DNA of 64,000 nt. It comes from a virus. Made by a program: the position numbers and the translations under genes. Under the pieces are notes generated by a model. The model ran no database searches. It saw nothing but the letters and a program-made list of their open reading frames with translations, and had not been told where the DNA came from. The stretch is taken from positions 1-64,000 of IMG/VR virus record IMGVR_UViG_3300021171_000012; one strand, 5' to 3'. Position 1 is the stretch's first letter; each line of letters starts with the position of its first letter. Below, piece by piece: positions 48,381-56,181 of the stretch.

Positions 48381-48714
48381 CGAACCGAGTGCCGAGGCGC
48401 CATTATGGCAGCGGCAATTCTGGACCGATTTGTGTGAGAAGGATGATCGAACCAGCCCCGAAGAATATCCCGATATGGCGCTGATAGCGCAGGACGAGTT
48501 GTGCTCCATTCTCGACGCCGCCTACCGCCGGGGCATCGAGGAGGCGGCACCGCTTATCGCCGCAGTTATCGCTTGGTCAGAGGCTGGCGATCGGCTCACT
48601 GCGACCAAGGGCGATCGATTACCAGCTAACCGCGCATTCAGCGCGGCTCATCTTGCGCTTCACAAGGCGGCCAAAGAATACCGCGCCCTCGCCCCACCAC
48701 GGGAGGGATCGTGA
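48370..48714 (+). CDS. Small protein of unknown function, GC-rich block
   Basis: 114 residues, MPDNEPSAEAPLWQRQFWTD, with AQDELCSILDAAYRRGIEEA and a helical Ala-rich end (AFSAAHLALHKAAKEYRALA). The DAAYRRGIEEAA segment resembles short phage or prophage proteins of unknown function. Overlaps both neighbours. Confidence 0.55.
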   Translation: MPDNEPSAEAPLWQRQFWTDLCEKDDRTSPEEYPDMALIAQDELCSILDAAYRRGIEEAAPLIAAVIAWSEAGDRLTATKGDRLPANRAFSAAHLALHKAAKEYRALAPPREGS

Positions 48715-48914
48715 CCGACGCAGAATTGGCGAAATATCTCGGCATTGACGACGATCCACGTTGGCCGCGTGCAATTGCCAAACTAGACCCGCAGAAGCGC
48801 GCGACTTACGAGCGTATGGCCAAGGTCGAGATGGAACTGAAACTGCATGACGCTGGGCTGGGGCCGATGCCGAAAAGTGTTATCGTCTGCCGACCTCATC
48901 GGAGGCATCTGTGA
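48711..48914 (+). CDS. Small protein, end of the plus block
   Basis: 67 residues with a GTG start (GTGA overlap). TDAELAKYLGIDDDPRWPRA and a helix with LDPQKRATYERMAKVEMELK. The last GC-rich gene. A further 17-codon GTG frame follows (48911-48964, TDTPPPGQAKRGLEHC) but is too short to judge. Confidence 0.5.
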   Translation: MTDAELAKYLGIDDDPRWPRAIAKLDPQKRATYERMAKVEMELKLHDAGLGPMPKSVIVCRPHRRHL

Positions 48915-49050
48915 CCGACACACCCCCGCCCGGCCAAGCCAAGAGAGGACTAGAACATTGCTAATCCACAACACGTCCAATCCGCGAGTGCTTTCAATAG
49001 TAAAAAGACTAGCACTATACTAATACATAGTAGAAACACAAGTAGTCGAG
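48915..49050. terminator. Convergent gap with weak terminator-like sequence
   Basis: The plus block ends at 48914 and the minus block ends at 49051. On the minus strand ACTATGTATTAGTATAGT forms a short hairpin (near 49015-49035) and TTTTT follows at 48997-49006. The 12-mer TAGCACTATACT (49010-49021) is shared with 37053-37064. A weak terminator of the late block is the simplest reading. Confidence 0.35.
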
Positions 49051-49752
49051 TCAAATCTTGACCCCCGCACGGCGCGCGTTGCGGCCGACACGGGTTGCAC
49101 GCCACGACTGGTGACCATTATTTTGGCGAGCAGTTATTTGAGTCCACTGGCCGTTCAGGTCGATAATGCTCTGGTATCCACCTGAAAGCAATGCAGGACA
49201 CGGTCCCGGTAAATGATTACCAAAGTCGTACTGTATTGCTGACGAAGTAGTCGGAATACCGAAATACGGCGGCAACACGAAGTCGCTAAGCTTGAAACCC
49301 TGCCAATCAATCGCATAGAGATCATCTTCGCAGGGATCGCATAATTCTCGCGCAGCAATGCGACCATCCAGTAACGTAACAGTCACATTAATGTTTGGAT
49401 CGCCGCGCATCTCCCACGCCTCGTGCGTAAGGTCGACCAGCGGGCTTACCTTATATGCAATGCAATCCCCGACGAAGCAACGCGAGAACACCTTGCTACT
49501 CTGATCGTCGTGCCAACCTAGCGCACCGGGATCGGTCGAATGCTTGTTGAGGAAGATCGGCCACGACGTATCGGGGATCGACGCGATGGCCGGTGAGCCG
49601 TCGTTCCACGGCATGAACGAGTAATTCGCCGGCTCCAGGCCATAAGCCGGCGCTATTGCCTGTGCGTCGAACGATTGGATCGCCGTAAGCCATGACGAGA
49701 CTTCGATGTCCGTTAGAACGTCACAGGCATTGACAATGACAATATCGGGCAT
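49051..49752 (-). CDS. Conserved phage protein with HExxE-type motif
   Basis: 233 residues. LGWHDDQSSKVFSRCFVGDC, LVDLTHEAWEMRGDPNINVT, RIAARELCDPCEDDLYAID and FKLSDFVLPPYF match a widespread unannotated family with a HDD ... THEAxEMxxDP ... CDPxEDxxYxI pattern. The HEAWE motif recalls zinc hydrolases but metal binding is not shown. No signal peptide. It is the last gene of the lysis/tail block. It may be a structural or host-takeover protein. Confidence 0.62.
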   Translation of the reverse strand: MPDIVIVNACDVLTDIEVSSWLTAIQSFDAQAIAPAYGLEPANYSFMPWNDGSPAIASIPDTSWPIFLNKHSTDPGALGWHDDQSSKVFSRCFVGDCIAYKVSPLVDLTHEAWEMRGDPNINVTVTLLDGRIAARELCDPCEDDLYAIDWQGFKLSDFVLPPYFGIPTTSSAIQYDFGNHLPGPCPALLSGGYQSIIDLNGQWTQITARQNNGHQSWRATRVGRNARRAGVKI

Positions 49753-50049
49753 CTATCGAACCCCTCTACGCATCGCTGCTTTCTGTTGTCCAGACGAGAC
49801 AGACTTAATCAATGCCTGAACGGCGTCGGCAACAAGGGCTTGACACGCAGACGAACCGAGCGCCGCGGTACCTAGAACCGTTGGATCAGTGCTCCCTGTA
49901 GCAACCAGTGCTTCGACACAAACTGCGCCGTCGCCGAGTGGGGTTGTAGTCGTTGCTGTAGATGTAGCACCCCCTGTCGAACCTGCGCAACCCCCAAGCG
50001 AGCACGATACGACAATAATAGTAGCCCGAAGCGAATATCGCATATTCAT
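49753..50049 (-). CDS. Small lipoprotein near the lysis genes
   Basis: 98 residues. MNMRYSLRATIIVVSCSLGG followed by Cys is a lipoprotein signal (SLGGC). The mature part is Thr/Ala/Gly-rich and ends in a basic helix (KSVSSGQQKAAMRRGVR). Overlaps the next lipoprotein gene by ATGA. As one of two lipoproteins after the endolysin, it is a candidate spanin part, although no paired inner-membrane i-spanin is obvious. Confidence 0.62.
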   Translation of the reverse strand: MNMRYSLRATIIVVSCSLGGCAGSTGGATSTATTTTPLGDGAVCVEALVATGSTDPTVLGTAALGSSACQALVADAVQALIKSVSSGQQKAAMRRGVR

Positions 50050-50243
50050 GGACTTTCTCCCATAGGAAGGATTTGCTTTAACGGAGTCTTACCAGGTGTA
50101 TTCTGCATCAAGGCGGTGTCGAGACCGATGACATCTTTCGCAACAGTTATGATACCCCCCGCAACCGCCCACGCTGCGGCAGAGCAACCACTTAGCAGTA
50201 GAGCAAGCAATAGAGCTGCAAGGCAGTTGGCTACTTTAGCCAT
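50046..50243 (-). CDS. Small lipoprotein, possible spanin component
   Basis: 65 residues. MAKVANCLAALLLALLLSG followed by Cys gives the lipobox LLSGC. The mature part has AWAVAGGIITVAKDVIGLDT and a Pro-rich end (GKTPLKQILPMGESP). Short Pro-containing lipoproteins after an endolysin are typical o-spanins, but the small helical segment makes this uncertain. Overlaps the LysM gene by 8 bases. Confidence 0.6.
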   Translation of the reverse strand: MAKVANCLAALLLALLLSGCSAAAWAVAGGIITVAKDVIGLDTALMQNTPGKTPLKQILPMGESP

Positions 50244-50493
50244 TCGACACCGCTCCCCAGCTTTTCGGAATATTCAACGTCTCGCCGACTTGGAGCGTAT
50301 AATCCGCGTCGAATTTCCGTTCTGGGTTCGCTGTGACGAGTTCTTGCCAACGATTTTCGTCGCCAGTCATATCTTTTGCTAGAGACGACAGAGAAGCCCC
50401 CTTACTTACAATAACGACATACTGACTTTCCTCCTTCCTAACATGAGAGAACCAGGAAAAGAATTTGTGGAAGATATCCGTTGATATGTCCAT
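50236..50493 (-). CDS. LysM domain protein
   Basis: 85 residues. The second part is one LysM repeat: SQYVVIVSKGASLSSLAKDM, NRWQELVTANPER and DYTLQVGETLNIP. LysM binds peptidoglycan. No signal peptide; the first 20 residues are amphipathic (MDISTDIFHKFFSWFSHVRK). In other phages LysM proteins like this are found as tail hub (gpX/gp53-like) or lysis-associated. aggagaattaaa precedes the ATG. Confidence 0.78.
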   Translation of the reverse strand: MDISTDIFHKFFSWFSHVRKEESQYVVIVSKGASLSSLAKDMTGDENRWQELVTANPERKFDADYTLQVGETLNIPKSWGAVSNG

Positions 50494-50555
50494 TTTAATT
50501 CTCCAAAATGGCAGACGCCAGAGGCGCCCACCAAGGTTGAATGTTCATTATAAGT

Positions 50556-51392
50556 TTACGCCGCCGGCGTATTCGCCGTAACCGCCGCCGCAAGAGTGGC
50601 TGTGTCGGTGTCGAGTTTTGCCGACAATGCCTGAAGCCGCGGTGTGTCGTTCGCCGCCAGGGCATCTTTAAGCTCCGTTGCAATGGTCTGCAAGAGCGTA
50701 ATCGCTGACGCTTCAACAGTCTCTTCTGCAGTTACTTTGGCTTCCAAATCATCAATCGCTGCCATGATCTTCTCCAAGGTTGAGTCGAGTTTGTCGAACT
50801 GACTAGTCATATCGACCTGGGGGTTCAACTGACACCAGGTCCATATCTTGTTTAGGATTTCTATTTGAGCATCAACCACGACGGGAGTAGGAATAGGAGC
50901 TGGAACTGGAACAGGCTCCGGTGGAACGATCGACCCAGCAATCGCCTGTCGAGCAAACGCCGTTCGCGCTGCGAGCCCGCTTTGTAAATTCGCTGGTCGT
51001 TCAAAAATAGCTTCAAATGTAAAAACTGCCGCTTCAACTGTCGTTGTCTTCTGTAATTGGGCAATAGCATGAAGCTGCGTTGTGTGAAGTTCAACAACTA
51101 AATAGCGATAATTCGCCTCATCGGAAGCTACGTCGAGATTCTGCGCCGCGCACCAATTTTCAAACGCGACGCGACGAGGTCCGGTCCATTGAGCCCAGCC
51201 ATAACCACCCCGATCGCCACGGTTTTCAATCTCTTGAACGGCCTTCAAGCCGCTTTCGCCGCCCAAGTTTCCGACAATTCCGCTAGCCTGCTCCGTAGTT
51301 AGGGTAAATTCCTTTGCTAAGTGCGTTAGAACCCACCCACCCCGTGCCTCGAACGATGCTGTTAGCCCCGGCATATTGAATGTATCGGTCAT
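50556..51392 (-). CDS. Endolysin, phage tail lysozyme-type domain
   Basis: 278 residues. Residues 15-150 have the pattern of Phage_lysozyme2: EQASGIVGNLGGESGLKAVQ (catalytic Glu in GES), GYGWAQWTGPRRVAFENWC and VFTFEAIFERPA. A Pro-rich linker (PPEPVPVPAPIPTPV) separates it from a C-terminal coiled-coil part (residues 190-275). It has no signal peptide, so the holin next door would release it. It cuts peptidoglycan at the end of infection. Confidence 0.82.
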   Translation of the reverse strand: MTDTFNMPGLTASFEARGGWVLTHLAKEFTLTTEQASGIVGNLGGESGLKAVQEIENRGDRGGYGWAQWTGPRRVAFENWCAAQNLDVASDEANYRYLVVELHTTQLHAIAQLQKTTTVEAAVFTFEAIFERPANLQSGLAARTAFARQAIAGSIVPPEPVPVPAPIPTPVVVDAQIEILNKIWTWCQLNPQVDMTSQFDKLDSTLEKIMAAIDDLEAKVTAEETVEASAITLLQTIATELKDALAANDTPRLQALSAKLDTDTATLAAAVTANTPAA

Positions 51393-51395
51393 CGA

Positions 51396-51701
51396 CTAAA
51401 CGACCTTCACTGGCGTTGCAACGCCATTAGCCAATGTCGCTTTTGCCGACGCCACGTTACCCGCATGATCCCTCTGCGCCGCACGAATTTTCTGGTAGAT
51501 AGACCATGCTACAGTTCCAAGGATAACCAACGGACCAGCAAGACCAAGAATTGCTGCTTCGCTAGGATTACAGAAACTGCACGTCAAACCAAATAGCGTC
51601 ATTCCCCCACCAATAGCTTGAAGAATAGACCTAATAATCGCCGCCGTATATGTAACCAACTGTGGATTTGGTGTGCTCGGAATTGTTAAGTCATCAGCCA
51701 T
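51396..51701 (-). CDS. Holin-like protein
   Basis: 101 residues with two membrane helices: TYTAAIIRSILQAIGGGMTL (then FGL) and AAILGLAGPLVILGTVAWSI. A short loop with CSFCNPSEA lies between, and a charged tail (QKIRAAQRDHAGN) follows. Size, topology and the endolysin directly downstream fit a holin. It would pierce the inner membrane at a set time. Confidence 0.75.
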   Translation of the reverse strand: MADDLTIPSTPNPQLVTYTAAIIRSILQAIGGGMTLFGLTCSFCNPSEAAILGLAGPLVILGTVAWSIYQKIRAAQRDHAGNVASAKATLANGVATPVKVV

Positions 51702-51725
51702 GATGAAGTCTCCCTGTTTTAGGAT

Positions 51726-52124
51726 TTAGATTTCCGCCACAGTTACACCCAACTTAGAAACGGATGCAATACCACCTGCGGCGGCAAGGACGAGATCGAC
51801 CCAATATGTAGTTCCTAGAGTCAAGCCGTTTGCAACGGCGGATAGAGAAAACGGAATCCGACTTCCTGCAACACCCCAAGTCAGGACTGGGTTCGCTGAC
51901 AGTTGAGACCCGCTTGGTCGGTCGCCATTTGCCGGCGCTGCGCCAGGACCGCCAAAGATCGCTAGCTCGACACTAGCACCGTTAGTATCAACAGAAACAG
52001 ATCCATCAATTAGGATAAGGACTTCTCCAGTCTTATCCGGTGCGAATGTCACATTGAGCCCCATGCAGACTCCAATAGTGTCCGAAGTACCCGTCGGATC
52101 CGTTGGCTTTACTTGCTTAAGCAT
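51726..52124 (-). CDS. Putative virion protein, unknown
   Basis: 132 residues, beta-rich, MLKQVKPTDPTGTSDTIGVC, GEVLILIDGSVSVDTNGASV, YWVDLVLAAAGGIASVSKLG. The pattern is that of small tail fibre or decoration proteins with jelly-roll-like domains. Ends TVAEI. Ribosome site aggag. Lies between the fibre-like genes and the holin. Confidence 0.6.
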   Translation of the reverse strand: MLKQVKPTDPTGTSDTIGVCMGLNVTFAPDKTGEVLILIDGSVSVDTNGASVELAIFGGPGAAPANGDRPSGSQLSANPVLTWGVAGSRIPFSLSAVANGLTLGTTYWVDLVLAAAGGIASVSKLGVTVAEI

Positions 52125-52154
52125 TAGATTTCTCCTTTAGTTAGATATGTAGAC

Positions 52155-52535
52155 CTAACACGTCTTAACAATCCCTCGCACTGTTGCAAAGAGAGACGTA
52201 GGCGTTCCTACACAAGTAGCCCCACTTGTATCAATCGTCACATTCGTTGTCCCTGATAGGGAGATTGTCGTCGTTCCTGTTAAAAGGTTCGATATAGACT
52301 CCCACATAGATGAGGTTGGCCCAGTAGCAACAATTAAAAACCCCGTTAGTGGTAAGTTCGTCACCGCAACGGTATTTATCCCTCCAACAGACACTCTTCC
52401 ATTCGTATCCACGGATAGGTCTGGAGACGCAAATACTATCGGTCCCGAGATTGTTGTATCAGCGTAGACTAGACCGATACTAAGTAGAAATGCCAGAGTT
52501 AGTAGCAAGAGCTTACGCAATATTATTTTCTTCAT
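52155..52535 (-). CDS. Exported small beta-rich protein
   Basis: 126 residues from the ATG at 52535. MKKIILRKLLLLTLAFLLSI followed by GLVYAD is a Sec signal peptide. The mature part is Thr/Ser-rich (ISGPIVFASPDLSVDTNGRV, TISLSGTTNVTIDTSGATC). It is placed between the tail-tip and the holin, so it may be a fibre-like or envelope protein. A GTG at 52547 is an alternative start. Confidence 0.62.
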   Translation of the reverse strand: MKKIILRKLLLLTLAFLLSIGLVYADTTISGPIVFASPDLSVDTNGRVSVGGINTVAVTNLPLTGFLIVATGPTSSMWESISNLLTGTTTISLSGTTNVTIDTSGATCVGTPTSLFATVRGIVKTC

Positions 52536-52540
52536 CTGTC

Positions 52541-53617
52541 TTACCACCGCCTATACCAGGTTGTAGTTGCAGCGTTGTAGCGATAACTGACTCCACCGTG
52601 AGCAGAGAGCAGAAACGGTCCACCCCCGTCAATCGACTGAAGAGACGTAACGGTTAGAGACGAAATAGTTTGGGTCGTCTCGATGTCGAATGTCTGGCCA
52701 TCTTGCGGGATTCCCGGTAGGGCAACCGTTAGCGACGCTAATGTTCCCGCTGGAGTTAGCGTATAGCCCTGCTGAACAGTGGTTGGCGTAAGGGTCACTC
52801 CCGAAATCGGTGACGCAACCACCCACAAGGCACCATTCCCCGGCCCTTGAAGCCCAGCGCCGACGATTGCATACGACGTGGCAGATACCAGTGAGATGTC
52901 TTGAATTTCTTGACCGAAGATGTTAAAACTAGTGAGCTTAATATGTACTGTCTGCCCGACCATATTTATCGGATACTCGAAAGAGAATATCTGATCGACT
53001 ACGACTCGTCCAAACGTTCCTCCAATCGAGTGTGGCTGAATCGGGGTTCCATAACATCCACGACGAAGTAGTGTTAAATCGTAGGCAAATGGCCCAGTTA
53101 AGGTTGCCGTTTCATAACTTATCAACTCTCCATCGACAATGCAGAGGGTGATAAAGTTATCTTTATCCGATGCAGAGCCCGATAGCAACTGACCTTGACT
53201 TAGGGCGATAACAACCGAAAGAGTATTAACATTATCCGGGTCAGCATGGCTCGCTAAATTCGCCGTTAATTGTCCCTGTCTATTACCACGATATATAGCT
53301 CCAACATTCCTATACGTGCTTCCGTCATTAGACACCCAAACAAAGCAACCACCCCAATTAATCGACCCACCCGAAGCTATCATCCAAATTAGCGGCGCAC
53401 CCTGACTAAGCGGCGGGAACGGCTCAAAGATAATCGGCGGGTTTGTAATCCCCGGATCAACCAACATATTATACGGAATAGCACCCATAGTCGCTTGACG
53501 AACTAATGGAACATTCGGCGCAACTGGAACAGGGATTTGTCCACCCGAAATCGACGGTGGAACCCCTGGCCAGTTAAACCCTCTTCCCTGTTTCGATCTC
53601 CGTGGTCCAACAATCAT
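52541..53617 (-). CDS. Distal part of the tail-tip/host-recognition protein
   Basis: 358 residues. An N-terminal Pro-rich stretch (VPPSISGGQIPVPVAPNVP), a phage-tail module (PPLSQGAPLIWMIASGGSIN, DGELISYETATLTGPFAYDL and TLLRRGCYGT) and a C-terminal beta segment with GPFLLSAHGGVSYRYN. The RGxxGT signature is known from the central tail-tip protein of gene transfer agents and siphophages. It overlaps the 440-residue gene by ATGA and probably forms one complex with it. Confidence 0.7.
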   Translation of the reverse strand: MIVGPRRSKQGRGFNWPGVPPSISGGQIPVPVAPNVPLVRQATMGAIPYNMLVDPGITNPPIIFEPFPPLSQGAPLIWMIASGGSINWGGCFVWVSNDGSTYRNVGAIYRGNRQGQLTANLASHADPDNVNTLSVVIALSQGQLLSGSASDKDNFITLCIVDGELISYETATLTGPFAYDLTLLRRGCYGTPIQPHSIGGTFGRVVVDQIFSFEYPINMVGQTVHIKLTSFNIFGQEIQDISLVSATSYAIVGAGLQGPGNGALWVVASPISGVTLTPTTVQQGYTLTPAGTLASLTVALPGIPQDGQTFDIETTQTISSLTVTSLQSIDGGGPFLLSAHGGVSYRYNAATTTWYRRW

Positions 53618-54936
53618 GTTGTAATTCCAGGAATTTCTTCAGCCGTTATTGTCAGTTCCCAGTTATCATCCTCTTCAATTGATGTTATTCGGAAGGCAGA
53701 TTGACTTAGACCAGAGTAGCTATCGGTTATTAGAATAATATCCATTGGTTCTAAGAGCGCAAACCTCCAGCCAACTTTGAACTTAACCGTCGTACGGACA
53801 TAGGCTTTCCGCTGAAGTAGATATGCGACGGAGGCATTCGCGCACGCGGGATTTGTAAATTCATGTCCGGTAACAGATGCCTCAGTTCGGAGACCATACT
53901 GGTCAATTAGACTCTGATCCCAAGTCGGAACTAGGGCAGTATTAAAGCTGTTTCCACTATCATAATATTCTAATGCTAACCAATTTGTCATCGTAGCTGG
54001 ATCGAGCCGAGTGACGATAACCGGGTCTGATGTTGGACCGAAGTTGATATAATCCGAGTCGGTAAATGAATATTGCCAAGTGAAATTCGATACCCAAGAG
54101 GTTCCGTTATTGCTTATAGATCCAATAGTATATGGAATAATCTTTAAAGTTGATCCCGACCAAACAACAGCCGCGTTTGTTAGAGTCGTAATCTCCTCAA
54201 GCCAGCGCGCCGCCGGCTGCTGACGGTCCATTAAGAGCGACATACCTAGGGTCGCCGCTTGACAGTAGTTTCCATAATCAGAGATCGTCCCGCTAACATC
54301 GAGGTTGCCCAGGGGAAACCCTGCCCCGTAGCGGGAATTGCAAAGCATATCAATAATTATTAAATCCGGCCGCGCATCGTCTGGAAGATTAGTTCCAGTT
54401 GTTCCTCTAAGGAATCCTGCGATCTCGAATTGAATGTTGGGCAGGGCCGGCGATTGACCTAGCTGAAGCGGAGTTCCGGTCACGTATGCGAGTCCCGAAT
54501 AGCCGATAACCGGAGTGTTCGGATCGGTCGACACGAATGTTCCATCTGGTGCCTGACCGTCATCTCCTTCATAGAAATTCATTCCAATCTGATTAAAGAA
54601 TGCAATTCCACCATTTGACCAGACTCGATTATACCCTCCAGTTCCATGAACAGACCCAGTAACCTGCACCGGGCCTTGGCAGATTGCAAAGGCAACATCG
54701 ACGGTGAAGGTCTGGTTACTTTGTTTCTTTCCTCCGCCGCCGCCGAGTCCTTTTCCTCCTTTTGACCCACCTTTGGAGCCAACAAAATTGAAATACTCTA
54801 ACAGATTAACCGAAACCCGCTGAGTTCCGTAAACGATAAAAACCGGCGACCCATATTGGGACGTATTATACCGAAGCGAATTAAGCGTGGGGTCAAAGAA
54901 CGCATTCGAGAACGGTGATGGGGTGTGGCCGGACAA
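53614..54936 (-). CDS. Tail-tip protein, phage-tail_3-like
   Basis: 440 residues starting with TTG at 54936. After a Gly/Lys-rich linker (GSKGGSKGGKGLGGGGGKK) the sequence shows FTVDVAFAICQGPVQVTG, RPDLIIIDMLCNSRYGAGFP, LLMDRQQPAARWLEEITTLT and NAAVVWSGSTLKIIPY, typical of the central hub protein of siphophage tails (GTA gp15 or lambda J type). It binds the tail to the receptor-binding parts. The TTG start is inferred because no ATG fits near the N-terminus. Confidence 0.8.
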   Translation of the reverse strand: MSGHTPSPFSNAFFDPTLNSLRYNTSQYGSPVFIVYGTQRVSVNLLEYFNFVGSKGGSKGGKGLGGGGGKKQSNQTFTVDVAFAICQGPVQVTGSVHGTGGYNRVWSNGGIAFFNQIGMNFYEGDDGQAPDGTFVSTDPNTPVIGYSGLAYVTGTPLQLGQSPALPNIQFEIAGFLRGTTGTNLPDDARPDLIIIDMLCNSRYGAGFPLGNLDVSGTISDYGNYCQAATLGMSLLMDRQQPAARWLEEITTLTNAAVVWSGSTLKIIPYTIGSISNNGTSWVSNFTWQYSFTDSDYINFGPTSDPVIVTRLDPATMTNWLALEYYDSGNSFNTALVPTWDQSLIDQYGLRTEASVTGHEFTNPACANASVAYLLQRKAYVRTTVKFKVGWRFALLEPMDIILITDSYSGLSQSAFRITSIEEDDNWELTITAEEIPGITT

Positions 54937-54956
54937 GGCTCTAGGTTCCGTCTAGA

Positions 54957-55424
54957 CTAATTACCTTCTTGCCAATTTATGAAGTAGTTGCTAAGTCCGT
55001 TATCCACCCCGGCGAGATTCCTACATGATACTGAGCCTTGCAGAATACCATTTATAATCGTCCATTGTGAGTCGTCAGCTAGAATAATATAGCCATTCCC
55101 ACCCTGGACATTCCAGTTCTGATAATGTAGATTTCCTACATTCTCTGTTGGTAGTACCGGCGGTGTGGAATAGGACGAGACAAATGCCATACCAGGAGTT
55201 GCCAAATCAGGTGTTCCAACTACTATCGCAGTAGATGTAATCCCTTTTGTCGTTGGCCGAACCCATCTTGTACGATAACCGATGCTTGTTGTTCCCGACC
55301 CGCCCCAAGAAAACGCCGTAACTTTACCAACTAAGCCTAATGGCGTTACACTAGCATCGAGGGTAAAGTTATCCGCCGATAGTGATGGAGTAAAATTTGC
55401 AACTCCATTAGAAAAAGCTGCCAT
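54957..55424 (-). CDS. Small tail-associated protein, unknown
   Basis: 155 residues, MAAFSNGVANFTPSLSADNF, strands in LGLVGKVTAFSWGGSGTTSI and GYIILADDSQWTIINGILQG. Beta-rich, like proteins that decorate tail tips. Gene order between the zinc-ribbon protein and the tail-tip protein suggests a tail role. No family recognised. Confidence 0.6.
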   Translation of the reverse strand: MAAFSNGVANFTPSLSADNFTLDASVTPLGLVGKVTAFSWGGSGTTSIGYRTRWVRPTTKGITSTAIVVGTPDLATPGMAFVSSYSTPPVLPTENVGNLHYQNWNVQGGNGYIILADDSQWTIINGILQGSVSCRNLAGVDNGLSNYFINWQEGN

Positions 55425-55437
55425 AATTTAAGTCCCT

Positions 55438-55731
55438 TTATATTCCGAGAACCCTTGCATTCTGCTCAATTCGATAGCGGCGCGCCAGTTCTTGGTCTAT
55501 AAACCGCTTAAACGACTCACAAACGCCACCAACTTTCATCTTCTCGGCACAATTTAGACAGAGCGGCTTGTCACAATTGCAACAGTAACCACCACTCTTG
55601 CGCCAAACAGACTTCTTTATCGTTGCCTGGCAATGACTACAGCCAAGAATATCATCTTCTTCCAGACTATTCCAATCCGAAGCACGGTTGTCGGAAAACA
55701 AATACCCTGCGCCGTTGAATCGGCTTCGCAT
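55438..55731 (-). CDS. Zinc-ribbon tail-module protein
   Basis: 97 residues. Eight-Cys/His zinc pattern: LGCSHCQATIKKSV, SGGYCCNCDKPLCLNCAEKM and GGVCESFKRFIDQELARRY. Small zinc-binding proteins of this type sit next to the NlpC/P60 gene in many siphophages of Proteobacteria. The role is unknown; an assembly factor is possible. Overlaps the NlpC/P60 gene as TAATG. Confidence 0.75.
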   Translation of the reverse strand: MRSRFNGAGYLFSDNRASDWNSLEEDDILGCSHCQATIKKSVWRKSGGYCCNCDKPLCLNCAEKMKVGGVCESFKRFIDQELARRYRIEQNARVLGI

Positions 55732-56180
55732 TAGAGCTTGTCCTTAAACGGGCTCATGTATTTAACTTCGCGGGGTTTACCCTGTTTGTCTAATAGGGGT
55801 TGCTTACCAATATCAGCGTAGACAACCTCATTCTGGGTCCAATAGGCATGAATGATTCGGGGATACTCGATCACAATACCTGCATGGGAAAATACCCGAC
55901 CAAATTTGAACAGCGCCACGTCACCCGGTAATGGCGACGTAACTTCATGAGCAACCTCTAATAGTCCCATCAAATACCGCTCTGCATCACGATGAAGATG
56001 CCAATCGGGAGGATAGTAGCCAATCTCTTGATGCGGTAAGACTCCAGCGCGCTCATATACTTCCGCGAGTAACATGACGCAATCAACTCCAACTTCCTTC
56101 AGTCTAGCTTGATGATGAAACGGCGTACGGAGCCAAGTTAGTGCCTCTATAACGACCTGCTCTCGCGGAGTCAGTTCCAT
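55731..56180 (-). CDS. NlpC/P60-type cysteine peptidase
   Basis: 149 residues from the ATG at 56180. GVDCVMLLAEVYERAG has the catalytic Cys; LPGDVALFKFG and FSHAGIVIEYPRIIHAYWTQ carry the His and the last polar residue. This matches the tail peptidase of gene transfer agents (gp14). It would cut peptidoglycan cross-links during DNA entry. No signal peptide. Confidence 0.85.
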   Translation of the reverse strand: MELTPREQVVIEALTWLRTPFHHQARLKEVGVDCVMLLAEVYERAGVLPHQEIGYYPPDWHLHRDAERYLMGLLEVAHEVTSPLPGDVALFKFGRVFSHAGIVIEYPRIIHAYWTQNEVVYADIGKQPLLDKQGKPREVKYMSPFKDKL

Positions 56181-56181
56181 A

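Noticed and set aside
50495-50548. 17-codon ATG frame between endolysin and LysM genes
   Set aside because: No ribosome site and too short to distinguish from chance.
7565-52124. VADI and VAEI endings of two structural proteins (7565 and 51726) as further members of the C-terminal tail group
   Set aside because: The residue at the Leu/Met position is Ala and the ending is part of a predicted beta strand, so I did not count them.
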